NCBI GenBank assembly: GCA_040143965.1
Contig: JASJQH010007019.1
Location: forward strand, 1 to 25,239
DNA from: Basidiobolus ranarum
Lineage: Eukaryota; Basidiobolomycota; Basidiobolomycetes; Basidiobolales
Reading direction: 5' to 3'
DNA: 25,239 nt
A model generated the notes under the pieces. The model searched no databases. It saw nothing but the letters and a program-made list of their open reading frames with translations, and was not told where the DNA came from. Every line of letters starts with the position of its first letter. Within the stretch, counting starts at the first letter, position 1. Positions 1-9,765 of this stretch are shown piece by piece. Both the position numbers and the translations under genes were made by a program.

Positions 1-515
1 CAAGTATGTCTTATTACCCCCACTTATCTATTATATCTTATTACACAAACTCCTGAATATCTCAAACAATTGATTTACTTTTCTACTATATAAGTCACCA
101 TATACTCTTAACAATAAACTAACTAAAACACACTATCATAAGTTGCTTCTAATACTCAAAGTCTACCCCCATTATGTCAAGATCCTCCAACAAAATTTGC
201 ATGGCCTAAACACCTACATAGCCATATATAGCTTAGTACTTAGTTTATTATATATTAAACTAAGATATTACCCATTATTCTCATGAAGAATTTACTTTGA
301 ATATTGACACCAACTTAGAAGTTCTCAGATATAAGTTTTTCAAAGAAGCCCCAAACTTTTGTTAAAGTATTTGGATAAATATACTAAGTACTAAGCTATA
401 TATGACTATATAAGTGTTTAGACAATGCTAATTTCAACACTTTGAACATATGTTCCTGGGACCTTCCTTAACACATTCTACATGTTAGTTTGTTTACATG
501 TTGACAAAACTATAA
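1..515. other. AT-rich intergenic DNA with an inverted repeat
   Basis: No coding frame can be supported here. The stretch is AT-rich and dominated by an imperfect inverted repeat (listed separately). A small inner hairpin, TTAGTTTA at 240-247 facing TTAAACTAA at 255-263, sits just inside its left arm. Confidence 0.6.
205..422. repeat. Imperfect inverted repeat, MITE-like
   Basis: The left arm (205-243) and the reverse complement of the right arm (384-422) match at 35 of 39 positions; the last 21 positions, including TATATAGCTTAGTACTTAG, are identical. The spacer is about 140 bp, and weaker similarity continues outward for perhaps 20-30 bp. All four mismatches are C in the left arm against T in the complement of the right arm. 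The size and shape fit a non-autonomous DNA transposon (MITE) or a simple foldback element. I saw no transposase, no clear target-site duplication and no second copy in the window, so the class is open. Confidence 0.6.
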
Positions 516-863
516 ATGTCAACTCAATATGTGAAAACCACCAATTTCTCTAATTCTCCAAACCACTTCCAACAGGCTCCCAAATACTTTAACAGGATAT
601 TCTTATTGGGAAAATATAGGTGTGTAAAGATAGAGATAACAAATATGATAAAGACAATAAACTTCAACAATTCTAGACTTTGTCAAAGTTGTAACTTCAT
701 TTTCTCTGGAAATACAGTAAAATATTTTTTCCATGTAGGAGATGTTAGCTTATACTTCGACTTTTCCTTCAAGTCTAACAACCGCCTTCGAACTTTGGTG
801 ACTAAAAACAATGGAGCAGGATTTTCATTAGAAGAAGCCATCAAAAGCGCCATAAGCTACTAA
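516..863 (+). CDS. Unrecognised small ORF
   Basis: An open frame of 115 codons begins at ATG 516 and ends at TAA 861-863. The product is Asn- and Phe-rich with a few Cys (CQSC near residue 57), no signal peptide and no motif I recognise. It ends 48 bp before the ATG of the next ORF, which lies in another frame; that frame is itself open from 806, so the two overlap. They could be pieces of one gene, spliced or broken, or this frame may be a chance opening. No promoter element was seen. Confidence 0.25.
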   Translation: MSTQYVKTTNFSNSPNHFQQAPKYFNRIFLLGKYRCVKIEITNMIKTINFNNSRLCQSCNFIFSGNTVKYFFHVGDVSLYFDFSFKSNNRLRTLVTKNNGAGFSLEEAIKSAISY

Positions 864-910
864 TCCAATGGCTCCTTACATCTTTCGAACTACCCAAAGA
901 GTACTTACTT

Positions 911-1456
911 ATGACTGCGGTTGTCTACAGTGACCAGTTTATTCTAATACATACAATCACCTGTATTGGAGAGGTTTACAAAGATCATGGTATACTGGCA
1001 ATCGTTTATTGTATATCGAAGGGGAAAACACTTCTATTGGATTACTTGTATGAGAGAAACGTAATCTTTGAGTGCTCTTATTCCCTACTAAGTAGATGTA
1101 TCATCACTGGAATGTGCAAATCAGGTGAGGTGTGTACTTGGTATCTGAAGAATAGAACGATTTGCCCGCTGATTGATAAAGAAATCATCCTGCGAGCATA
1201 CTTGGAGAATGGTGACTTAATTCGGGCCTCCGAGTACCTCGCCATCAAAGATATCAAAATATTGTTGAAATCTTTATTCATGATTAAAGAAGAAATGTTT
1301 CAATGGCCGATTGTTACTTATTCCAATGAAGAACATTTTCTGTCAAGTGAAAGTGATCTGAGGATTCTCGTTAGTCGGGACATATACCCAGGCAGCAATG
1401 AAGACATGATTCCTAGTTCTATGGACATGGAGACAACTTATGTCTTGGATTATTAG
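911..1456 (+). CDS. Hypothetical protein with ankyrin-like spacing
   Basis: The frame starts at ATG 911 and ends at TAG 1454-1456 (181 aa). It is open without a Met upstream to 806, so the true 5' end may be an unseen exon. The protein reads as repeated hydrophobic helix pairs, with segments such as SKGKTLLLDYLYERNV and LENGDLIRASEYLAIKDIK. Their spacing resembles degenerate ankyrin units (A..G.L.LV.YL). That comparison rests on pattern, not on a clear consensus hit. The last 50 residues are acidic and look disordered. A stretch this long without stops is unlikely by chance in such AT-rich DNA, which favours a real gene or a recent remnant. Confidence 0.4.
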   Translation: MTAVVYSDQFILIHTITCIGEVYKDHGILAIVYCISKGKTLLLDYLYERNVIFECSYSLLSRCIITGMCKSGEVCTWYLKNRTICPLIDKEIILRAYLENGDLIRASEYLAIKDIKILLKSLFMIKEEMFQWPIVTYSNEEHFLSSESDLRILVSRDIYPGSNEDMIPSSMDMETTYVLDY

Positions 1457-1754
1457 AATGCATAAGTATGAGAATATTACTAATGGAATTAAATAGCAAC
1501 CACTAACTCTCAGTCATTAACACTATCAATGCAGTTAGTAGCAGAAGTACTGATGGTGAATTTAACTAATAATGTAATGTACATTATAACATATATTTCA
1601 ACCACATCAACGCCAACAGAAATAAAGAGCAAATGAATTAATCGATGTACGAAATACTATACGTATTTTAACCATAGGAATAACACTATTGGATGCTGAA
1701 ACAGTGCAAAGTTTGCGTGAGAATACTTGGAGCTTTATTAGATTTAATAACGAT

Positions 1755-1816
1755 AAAACCATACAATAAAGTCATACAATAAAACCATACAATAAAGCCA
1801 TACAATAAAACCATAC
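1755..1816. repeat. Tandem repeat of a 13-bp unit, about 4.8 copies
   Basis: The unit AAAACCATACAAT is repeated with copies alternating between AAAACC and AAAG(T/C)C starts. This suggests a 26-bp dimer as the more recent duplicating unit. Confidence 0.85.
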
Positions 1817-1990
1817 GGGTTTAGTAGGTTCACTCACCAAGAAATAAGGAAGGGGGATCTTGTTTGATTCTTACTAGCATTAGTAGGGGCTGAGTAACCA
1901 CATCCCTAAAGCCCTGATTCTTTTTCTCCAGATTAAGCTCTACTAATATCACATAACTCATATAGTTCTACCTAAACTTTCAAAATATCG

Positions 1991-2046
1991 AAAGAGCGAT
2001 TATAACATATCTGCTTATTTAAAGAGTGATTGTAATATCTGCTTAT
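1991..2046. repeat. Two-copy degenerate direct repeat, 26-28 bp
   Basis: The segment 1991-2018 recurs at 2021-2046. Both copies read AAAGAG(C/T)GATT and end in ATCTGCTTAT, with one 2-bp length difference. It is a local tandem duplication of no known function, about 330 bp upstream of the P450 start. Confidence 0.7.
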
Positions 2047-2331
2047 CCGCCCCAAACAAGACAATATTGATCTAGTTGGGCTGAAACAAGTCACTCTAAC
2101 GCGAATCCATATACAAGCCACTTTTGAGAACAACCTAAATGAGGCCTCAAATGAACTGCTCCAGTCCCACTTATCTGATGATTCTCCACTTCTATACAAT
2201 GTCAAGTCAGGGGCTTGGGCACGCTCGATAGCATTTGAATTAGTCAATCAATTTTAATACATTGCAACTTACTTTCACATGATGAATGAATAAACTGCAG
2301 GTTCCATACATGCTTTATTGAAGCGCTGAAC

Positions 2332-2338
2332 TATAAAA
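2332..2338 (+). promoter_or_regulatory. TATA-like box of the P450 gene
   Basis: TATAAAA lies 30 bp before the ATG at 2368. This leaves a very short 5' leader and supports the chosen start. Confidence 0.55.
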
Positions 2339-2367
2339 GGAGTAGAACGCGAACGATAAAGCTAAAG

Positions 2368-4064
2368 ATGCTTCAAACACTTATACTCGTGTGCCTGGTG
2401 CTGTTGGGGGTGTACACTAAATATACCAAGAAAAATCCATATAACCACATACCTAGTCCAAAAGGAAATCCCATATTTGGCCATATATTCATGCTACGAT
2501 ATGACCAACTAGTTAGAGATTTGGAAAATTGGGCTTGGACATACGGGACAGTATATCGATTAAATTTGTTTACCAAGCCATGTCTCGTCATCTCTGATGT
2601 TCAAATGTGCCATGAAATCCTAAAAGCAAGGCCAGACGGCTTTTCCCGTGGTTCTGGACTTTCGAAGGTGGCAAAAGAATTCAATATCGACGGAATATTT
2701 ACTCATGAGGGTGCCGAGTGGAAGCATTCAAGATATTGGATTGCTACTGCATTTTCTCCTGCTAAGGTTCGTGAGTTTAAGAAATGTGTGTGGCATCACT
2801 CAAAGATGCTTCAAGTGAAGCTATCTACTATTTCTGAGAAGCAAAAGGTGTTGCTTGACCAGCAGCACATTGATACATCCACTGCTATAGACGTCAAGTT
2901 TCCTATTAAGTATCAGTATGATGATGAAGACTTGACTGACGCTATCATGAAGGAAATTCAGTCCACTGTTCTTTCAATTGTGTGCGATGTTTCTTTCTCT
3001 TGGGGTGATGATAACTTTCTCTCAGCCGACGTTCTGGAGAGAAGCAAAGTCTTTCTTGCTCGCATATTTGAGCGTGCATTTTCCACGTTTCCTATTTGGA
3101 AGTTTTATAAAAATGAAAAAGACAGAATTGCTGAAAGTATGAAAGATGAATTCGACCACAGACTTCAGTCTTTGATCGAGACTGGTTACAATTCTGAAGG
3201 TAAAGATAGTCAAGAATCGCGAACCCTACTTGATACTTTGATGAGAAGCACACTTGAACCCGATGGGGAGGCCGATGACCTATTAGAGAAACGTAGAAGA
3301 ACACATCGACTAACACATAGTCAGATGAAGGCTAACTTACTCACAGTGGTTATGGCTGGATATGGTAAGTCTAACACTAAAGTTAGAATGTTCCTTCTCG
3401 CTTGATCTCAATATTTCCATTATCAATAGAAACTACCTCAAACGTGGTGAGCTGGATTCTGTATGAACTAGCCAAATCTCCTAAATACCAACAAAGAATA
3501 CGCGCTGAAGTGAAGCAAGCATTTGGAAATATCAATCAACTTGATATTGACCAAGATTCCGAAATCCTTGAAAAAGTTCTCAACTCGTCAAGTAGCCACC
3601 TTCCCTTTATCAATGCGGTAGTTCAAGAAACACTGCGCCTTCATTCAGTTGCACCAATTATTCAATTGAGTGCAATTAAGGACCAAGAGATCCAGGGAGT
3701 TGAAATTAAAAATGGCACGGAGATATTTCTTCTAGCTCGTACTGCAACTATTCGCTCGTGGCCAGCTTCTTCACCATTCAAGTTCAACCCCGAGCAATGG
3801 CTAGGTGAAAACGGAGAAACTGAAGGTGAAATTAAGATAATGAATCAGCTAGGACTGTCTTTTGGTTTTGGTCCACGTGTGTGTCCTGGACGCCATTTGG
3901 CAGAGACAGAGTTGATTGTTCTCACTGCTTTGATAACTTCCAACTTCCAACTATCCTTGATTGATACGCCCCCTACGAGTGAGCCACCAATGGAAAAGGT
4001 GATATTTACTGCATATCCTGCTAACCTTCACATTCGTATTGAAAAATACGAAGATTCAACCTAG
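2368..4064 (+). CDS. Cytochrome P450 monooxygenase
   Basis: Exons 2368-3364 and 3430-4064 encode 543 aa. The 65-bp GTAAGT...ATAG intron splits the Glu codon of the I-helix oxygen-binding motif, which reads AGYETT after splicing (E333). The N-terminus has a membrane anchor (LQTLILVCLVLLGVY), a basic stretch and a Pro-rich hinge (IPSPKGNPIFGH), as in ER-bound class II P450s. The K-helix ETLR lies at 399-402, followed by a PERF-like FNPEQW. The heme loop is FGFGPRVCPGRH with Cys484 as the axial thiolate ligand. All signature residues are present, so an active ER heme monooxygenase fed by a P450 reductase is expected. The substrate and CYP family cannot be told from the sequence. A TATAAAA box sits at 2332. 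The next gene is also an oxidoreductase, but no biosynthetic core gene is nearby. Confidence 0.95.
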
Positions 4065-4427
4065 ATAATCATTTATCAAGAAAATATAATATATATTTAT
4101 AAGCAGTGTCAATTAGGATATCTTCAGAGTTATTTTTACCCATTGATTTACTTGAGCCATACACCCACCTTTGAAATCAATACCTTCTGTATACAGTTGC
4201 TAATATGATTCATATTGCACTCACAATATTCTCTATCATCGCGATTTATATATATCAAGATGCATTCTAGACTAGCCTTATTTAGTATGGCTCTAATGCG
4301 CATCACGTGCAAAAGATTCTTGTTGATACCCAGTAAAACGAAGAATTCTGGCAAAACGGTAAACTGCTATCCAGTTCAGGATAGTGCCTAGAAGCGATAT
4401 CATACGTCACTGGATCTACCCAACCCA
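4065..4427. other. Intergenic region
   Basis: This separates the P450 stop from the promoter of the oxidoreductase gene. I see no supported gene. A possible but unproven upstream exon at 4287-4358 is discussed among the rejected items. Confidence 0.5.
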
Positions 4428-4434
4428 TATAAAA
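4428..4434 (+). promoter_or_regulatory. TATA-like box of the oxidoreductase gene
   Basis: TATAAAA lies 35 bp before the ATG at 4469, the same spacing as in the P450 gene. Confidence 0.5.
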
Positions 4435-4468
4435 TAATGCGTCTAAGACGAAGTATTAGGTATTAAGC

Positions 4469-5715
4469 ATGAATACAAAGTTGCTCGTGGCCTTCGTTTT
4501 GATAAGGTTGGCTATTTTGAAAGCCTCTAGAGAGAATAAAATTACCGTCGCTCAAACCAGGTGAAGCTTATGTTCGAATGAGAGCAAGTGGAATTAATTT
4601 GGTGTATATAAATCTGAAAGAACTATCTTTCGCACCATAAACTGGAGAAATACTAATGGAATGTCTTTGAATTAAGTCTGATGTTGTCAACGTACTCGGT
4701 TGGCTTCCATTTACCACTACTCCTCCTACTCCTGGACGTGATTTTGTCGGAATGGTCGAAGAAGTAGCCGATGAAAATGGTCAAAAATGGGTAGGAAAAG
4801 AAGTGTGGGGTACTGCTGGGGAGGTTGGATTTAGTTCAGATGGAGCACATGCTAGGTAAGCTTTTATCAAAAAGAGTTTTCGGAAGTACAGATTTAACCA
4901 TATCGTGAATTTTATGTCAAGTGTTATCAAAGTCAGCGTGGATGCTCTGAGTGAAAAGCCAAAGTCACTTAATTTTGCCGAAGCCGCATCAGTAGGTTTG
5001 CCTTGGTTATGTGCTTGCTTGGTGGTAAATACCCTTGCTCAAGTGAAAGAAGATGATAATGTACTCGTTATAGGTAAGCAATAATCATTTTTTAAGCTTT
5101 TCGAGTAATATTTCATCTCGTTGGTGTTGTTAACAATTGAAAAATGGATTTTTATTTTCAGGTGCTAGAGGAGCTATCGGTTCTGCAGTACTTGAGATGT
5201 GCTCTCATATCAAAGTGAAAAATGTTTTTGGAACTTATTCAAAATGTCCCCCTGAAGTTACTGGCCATATTCCAATTGACCTTTCTTCTCATCCTTCACC
5301 AGCTCGTTTCTTATCTGATCACGGGTTCAGCAACAATATTACCATAGTGATTGACGCTTATGGTTCAGATGCTCTGCTCAATGACGTGATGGATTCTAAT
5401 GGTAAAGGGAAGATAGTGGTGATGGCAGTTCATAATAAAGACGGACATGCCAGCCTCAATCTTCGTAAATTTTATGCCAGATCTTCAACTCTTCTTGGTT
5501 TAATTTCTGGTCGAATGGATACCGTTGAAGGAGCTAGAATGCTTGACACTTTAAGACCACATTTTGATAATGGGACATATAAATTAGAGAAAGCAGTGTG
5601 CGAAGTACCTTTCGATACTTTAGAAAATATAGCCAAAGCTTATCAGTCAACCCTAGATGCAACAAACCAAGGAAAATTAATCTTCACCATGGCAGATGAG
5701 CATTCGGACATATAG
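4469..5715 (+). pseudogene. MDR-family quinone oxidoreductase, 5' exon disrupted
   Basis: The exons read as about 4469-4601, 4677-4855, 4922-5073 and 5162-5715, with introns of 75, 66 and 88 bp that all keep frame. Downstream of 4545 the product fits zinc-free medium-chain NAD(P)H:quinone oxidoreductases: PSLKPGEAYVRMRASGIN, then SDVVNVLGW, the Rossmann segment VIGARGAIGSAVLEM, and a C-terminal catalytic-fold tail ending at TAG 5713-5715. The first exon does not read through. FDKVGYFESL is in the frame of 4495-4527 and hits a stop at 4528, while the following segment lies in another frame. The ATG at 4469 is in a third frame. So two frame changes separate the start from the conserved body, or one if an unseen upstream exon supplies the start. 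This is a recent pseudogene, a sequencing error or an unusual 5' structure; the intact downstream exons argue for recent loss or error. Confidence 0.7.
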
Positions 5716-5732
5716 AACAAACATGATTTCAT

Positions 5733-5747
5733 AATAAATAAATAAAA
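5733..5747 (+). terminator. Overlapping AATAAA polyadenylation-like signals
   Basis: AATAAATAAATAAAA lies about 18 bp past the oxidoreductase stop codon. Confidence 0.5.
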
Positions 5748-6339
5748 GAAAACGCCTCAACTGTGTTGAGTGCTATATATTTGTCACAAAATATGACTGA
5801 ATTAATATATGTAGTACTTCTACTATATACATATACCGAAAGTAGTAATGTGGGCACTTCGGTAACTTTCCAGAAAGGTGGGTAAGTATTATATATAGGT
5901 TTTATATGCATTACCTGTATCCATCGCTGAGAATATGCAAATGTCGATTTGTGGGGGATCAAATCAATTATAGGTAAGGAACATGGTGATCATTGAGAAA
6001 AATCAGCATCGCACATGGCAAACAATAAACAATATATGTCATCAGTTCCCAGCAATAGGAAATACAAGCCATATTTGAGAGACGTAATATTAGTGGAAGT
6101 TACAGTCATGAATTATTTATAAGTGATCTAAAGCGTCTTTATAAGCCCAAGTGCTACGTTATCTATGGCGTTCTACCAGGGCAAATCAGAGAGTTTCGTA
6201 CGAAGTGAAGTTGCAGAATATATACCACAAATAGTGATGTGGGCCTCACATGTTGAATTAACCAGGACGTATTTGGCTACTGCCTCGAAATCTATTTATA
6301 TAACCAAGTCCAGAGGTTTTGAGCGTTTGAGGGTTTCTC
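5748..6339. other. Intergenic region
   Basis: No supported gene. An ATG at 6165 is in frame with the downstream secreted protein, but the segment between them looks like leader or promoter DNA. An antisense open frame at 5729-5962 gives no recognisable protein. Confidence 0.5.
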
Positions 6340-6347
6340 TATATAAG
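6340..6347 (+). promoter_or_regulatory. TATA-like box deciding the start of the secreted-protein gene
   Basis: TATATAAG lies 40 bp before ATG 6387, matching the spacing at other genes here. It lies inside the frame that would begin at 6165, so it supports 6387 as the start. Confidence 0.6.
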
Positions 6348-6386
6348 CAGTTAGTGAGATGGACAGTTTCATTATCATCTGAAATA

Positions 6387-6863
6387 ATGAAGTCTAGTAT
6401 CCTCTACTCCCTCGCCCTTGCCACCTGCCTTTATTGGTCTGCAGAAGCGATCCCTAAGTTTGACAAGCATGCAGCTTGGGGCAAGCGGGACTATTCCTGC
6501 TTGGAATTCAACACTCCTGCCGAAGGATCTCGCTTGAAAGCCGGTCAAGTAACAAAGCTTAACTGGAAGGTAGGCCAGTGCGGCCCTAGCGGGGATGTCA
6601 TCACCACCTATGACCTCCAATTGTATAACAGCCTTGAATATGGCTTTGCTAATAGACAGCCTTTGATTAAGAACAAGTTAAGCACCAAGATTGTCGAAAA
6701 GCTCAGCAACCAAACTGTGAGCTATTCTTGGAAAGTTCCTCACATCAAGCAAAAAGGGGTCAACGCCAACCTTTACTATATTCGAGTCACCACTTCCTCC
6801 GAATCCAACCCACAAAAGCCTTCCCTTTTCGGAATTGCTGGACCATTCACCATTTCTTCCTAA
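6387..6863 (+). CDS. Small secreted Kre9/Knh1-like (Ser-Thr-rich family) protein
   Basis: This is 158 aa, intronless. The start at 6387 gives a textbook signal peptide (MKSSILYSLALATCLYWSAEA, cleavage near residue 21); the alternative in-frame ATG at 6165 would bury it. The mature part is one beta-sandwich-like domain. It opens with FNTPAEGSRLKAGQVTKLNW, the usual start of the yeast Kre9/Knh1 N-terminal (Ser-Thr-rich GPI-anchored) family, and closes with YYIRVTTSS...FGIAGPFTIS. Two cysteines (in YSCLEF and GQCGPSG) could pair, and one N-glycosylation site is seen (NQT). There is no C-terminal hydrophobic tail, so this copy should be released or wall-bound rather than GPI-anchored. Relatives act in beta-glucan assembly or are abundant wall proteins; the exact role is inferred. 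Confidence 0.8.
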   Translation: MKSSILYSLALATCLYWSAEAIPKFDKHAAWGKRDYSCLEFNTPAEGSRLKAGQVTKLNWKVGQCGPSGDVITTYDLQLYNSLEYGFANRQPLIKNKLSTKIVEKLSNQTVSYSWKVPHIKQKGVNANLYYIRVTTSSESNPQKPSLFGIAGPFTISS

Positions 6864-6886
6864 TTAAGTCATCGAATTTGATTACA

Positions 6887-6892
6887 ATAAAA
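6887..6892 (+). terminator. AATAAA polyadenylation-like signal
   Basis: AATAAA lies 24 bp past the stop codon of the secreted-protein gene. Confidence 0.5.
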
Positions 6893-7110
6893 TTTTTGAA
6901 TTTTTGGAACTCGAAGTGATGTGTCATTTATTTCTTTCCCATCCCCATCATGGGAGCTAGTCAAGAGTATAAGCAGTAGCGTTTGGAGGAAATCGTTTCG
7001 CATATCGATAAATATCTAAATTGGAGCTTAAAAATATACTGAGCAGGTATAACTTTGCAACTGACCTTTTCAACATGAACATATTTACTGATTTATTAAG
7101 ATGAGACAGG

Positions 7111-7149
7111 GACTGTGTAATGAGATTGTCTAATGAGATTGTGTAATGG
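7111..7149. repeat. Three tandem copies of a 13-bp unit
   Basis: Copies at 7111, 7124 and 7137 follow GA(T/C)TGT(G/C)TAATG(A/G), each differing by one or two bases. Confidence 0.8.
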
Positions 7150-8521
7150 ATACTTTCCACCATCAATATAATTACTTGCTCATGATTGGTCACAGTATAG
7201 AGTAAAGACTAACGATGGTTTTATGTTCAAAGCATCTATGGTAGAAAGATGTGCCATTCTGAAGTTCATTTAGATGACTTGGATTTTTTACTACTTGGAC
7301 AATTCTGATTTGCAAAAAACTCAGTTGCTAAACCATCATCACAACCATCATTGATTCTATTATGAGAGCCATCAACAAGATTTTGCTCAGATAAATTGGA
7401 TTTTCTACTAAATTATCTCATAATAATTTAAGCGCGCCTATAGCAGCAAAAATGTATAGATTATCGCGTTCACCTTGATGCTTGACTAAATCTATACAAG
7501 TTGGCCATGGTTTTCTCCAGTCTACCAAGAAGGGATAGCATGGACAGATAAAAGAAAGATATTAACAACCAATGGCATCACTATATTAGTCAAATAAAAC
7601 ATTCATAGATATCTAATAGGTACCAAAAAATGATATTAAAACATATCGGACAATACCCCTGTTTTAAGGGTATAATTTATAGGCAACTTTAATACTTGTT
7701 GTTAAAAAGGATCCATAAATGGGACTAAAGCAATGAAAAAGGTATGTTTGTAATATACCAAAAAACTGGTATCATATTGTAAGTATTTTGGATTCTGCAC
7801 TATGTGATATTTGACAAATAAATGTTGGCCAGATGTATAAAGATACGGATAACAAATACAATAATCCTCATCACTTTGTTTAGAAGTGCTTGGGGAATAA
7901 CTATCATTGCAGGGACAGGTTCCAATATAAAGAGAGAAATTCCTATCTTGAGCAGAGTGGGTAGATATGTCCAAGTAGAAATATACCAAGGTTCATGCTA
8001 TATAATTATAAGCACAGGTTCAGGTCACAGCTCACAAGTCATGTACTACTTAGGGTTAGGGGCTAAGGATCTATTAGAATAGACTAGCATAATTGGATAT
8101 TGAATATATTCACCAAAATCCTCTGATCAGTTTAGACCTAATTTAATGCAGCGCATGACAGCATTAAAACAGGAAGTGATGAAATAATTGACTATTTCAA
8201 AATAAACCAATGAAACCTTTAAACGATTGTTATTGAATTGATAACGGTAAATTGATTCGAAATATGTACACTTTATGGGCCTCATAACAGTTACTGAAAG
8301 CTAGCTACTATACACTGAAGAAGCCACAAAATAGATGCATGCAGGTAGTATGTAGTTGGAACATTATGCATACGATTTCCACGACAGTTATGACCAAGCC
8401 ATAAACCCAGCACTACAAAAGGAAATGTCTTGTATCCCCACCCTCTCACCAATGTACTTTCAGCATAAAGTAGGCATTGCGGTGCCTGAATGTTGTTATC
8501 ATGGCTACGATGGATATTGTA

Positions 8522-8527
8522 TTTATT
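8522..8527 (-). terminator. AATAAA-like signal downstream of the deacetylase gene
   Basis: The complement reads AATAAA about 170 bp past the deacetylase stop codon. The assignment is positional only. Confidence 0.3.
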
Positions 8528-8697
8528 TCACAATTAAAGGATTGCAGCACATCTACCTACTCCCAAATAGATGAATATGGGTCAAGGATGCTGAAAGCCA
8601 GGAGCACAAAAATGAAACCAAGTAGTAATGAAAGTAATCATGATATTCGGAAGGATATATTGCTTAGGCATGGGGTATAAACTCTCGAGTAGGATCT

Positions 8698-9669
8698 CTA
8701 AATCCCAAAAATGGCTGCAACTACACTAACACCTGCAGTTATTAATGCAGGAATGACGATTGTTCCATCGGAGCTTGTATTTTTAGATTGACTATCCACT
8801 TTGTAGTTAACACTGTTGGGGCCGCTATTATCTTTGGCATCTCTGTACATTGGATATTTGTGATTTAAACATTCAGCAACGGTGACAAATCGGAATTCTT
8901 TAGCACGGATAGCTTGGATGACTTGCAAAGTACGGTTTACAGAGAATTGATGAATATCATGTTGCAGAGAAATAAAGCTATCTACGCTTATATTGGCAAT
9001 GTCGACCTTTGCTTTGACATTTGTGACTAAGGAGTCATGTAGATGTGGGGTAGTAACATATTGCCAATCTACGAGTTCAACAAGAATGAGTGACGTTTCT
9101 TAATGTTGGATATTTGAATATAACACTTACCGTTAGAATCAACGTTCCAGCTAATAATATGATACTTCATTTCTTCCATAATCTTTTGGCACTCAACATT
9201 ACAATTTCCAAATGGTGGGCGCATATAAGTAGGCGAGACACCAATGGCTCCCTTGATGGCAGCATCAGCAGTGGTCATTTGTTGTCGGATAAGATCTGGG
9301 GTCAAGTCATTCAATGAATTGTGAGTATGAGTATGAGAAGCGATCTGATGGCCTTCCTCATATGCTTGCTTTAAAAAATGTGAAAAACGAGCATCCTGTG
9401 CTTGAACACCGAGACTGAAAAAGGTAGCCTTTATGTCTTCCTTTTTCAGCAAGGCAAGAAGATCACCGGTAGGTGCACCAGGACCTGTAAAGAAATTAGT
9501 AAAAAAGACTTCATCATCAAAGCAGAACTATCTTCTCACCATCATCAAATGTCAAAGCAAAAAGGCCTGGTTGGTCACACTTGCGAATGATATTTTTCCC
9601 ATCATCTTGAGCAACCGCACCACCAATCAAGGCAGTTGCGAAAATAGCAATCTTCACCAAAGAGATCAT
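8698..9669 (-). CDS. Secreted polysaccharide (chitin) deacetylase, GPI-anchored
   Basis: Exons 9540-9669, 9131-9484 and 8698-9068 (introns 55 and 62 bp) give 284 aa. A signal peptide (MISLVKIAIFATALIGGAVA) precedes a NodB-homology domain with all five carbohydrate esterase family 4 motifs. These are TFDDGP (D42 as catalytic base, D43 as metal ligand), SHTHTH (H94 and H98 as metal ligands), RPPFG (132-136), SWNVDSNDW around D159, and LQHD (H198 as catalytic acid). Intron 1 cuts the first motif and intron 2 the fourth. The C-terminus has a small-residue site (NTSSDG) followed by a hydrophobic tail (IVIPALITAGVSVVAAIFGI), typical of a GPI signal. It should remove acetyl groups from chitin at the plasma membrane or wall, giving chitosan; chitin as substrate is inferred from the fungal context. 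Confidence 0.93.
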
Positions 9670-9758
9670 AATAAAGTGACTAGGTTACAGAATCTCTGAA
9701 ACGAGCAATGAAGAAGAAGAGAGATATTTCGGTTAGTGGCGAATAAGGATTTAACTGC

Positions 9759-9765
9759 TTTTATA
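9759..9765 (-). promoter_or_regulatory. TATA-like box of the deacetylase gene
   Basis: The complement reads TATAAAA, 90 bp before the ATG at 9669. Confidence 0.45.

Larger units (their letters stand above)
1457..2331. other. Intergenic region upstream of the P450 gene
   Basis: No gene is supported. The region holds two short tandem repeats (1755-1816 and 1991-2046) and ends in the P450 promoter. An antisense open frame at 1972-2247 gives no recognisable protein. Confidence 0.5.
6893..8697. other. Long intergenic region without a supported gene
   Basis: This is about 1.8 kb of AT-rich DNA. Open frames of 60-95 codons (7702-7989 minus, 7822-8082 plus, 8356-8574 plus, 8477-8680 plus) overlap each other and show no motif, signal peptide or splice context that I can support. 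It contains a three-copy 13-bp repeat (7111-7149), a short hairpin ATACCC/GGGTAT at about 7653-7672, and two TTAGGG units at 8050-8062. Confidence 0.5.

Noticed and set aside
1972-2247. Minus-strand 91-codon open frame
   Set aside because: No motif, no splice context and overlap with a tandem duplication; its length is within chance expectation.
4287-4358. Possible upstream exon of the oxidoreductase gene, with an intron 4359-4467
   Set aside because: The phase would match the FDKVGYFESL frame and would give a start codon, but the exon has no family similarity, it would place the TATA-like box at 4428 inside an intron, and the stop at 4528 would remain.
2368-5715. P450 plus oxidoreductase as a secondary-metabolite cluster
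   Set aside because: No polyketide synthase, peptide synthetase, terpene cyclase or transporter is nearby, and the oxidoreductase looks disrupted.
6165-6386. Longer N-terminus for the Kre9-like protein starting at ATG 6165
   Set aside because: It would add 74 residues ahead of a clear signal peptide and span a TATA-like box at 6340; the added segment has no recognisable feature.
7702-8680. Several overlapping open frames of 60-95 codons on both strands
   Set aside because: Mutually overlapping, no signal peptide, domain or homologous motif that I can recognise, and no promoter spacing like that of real genes here.
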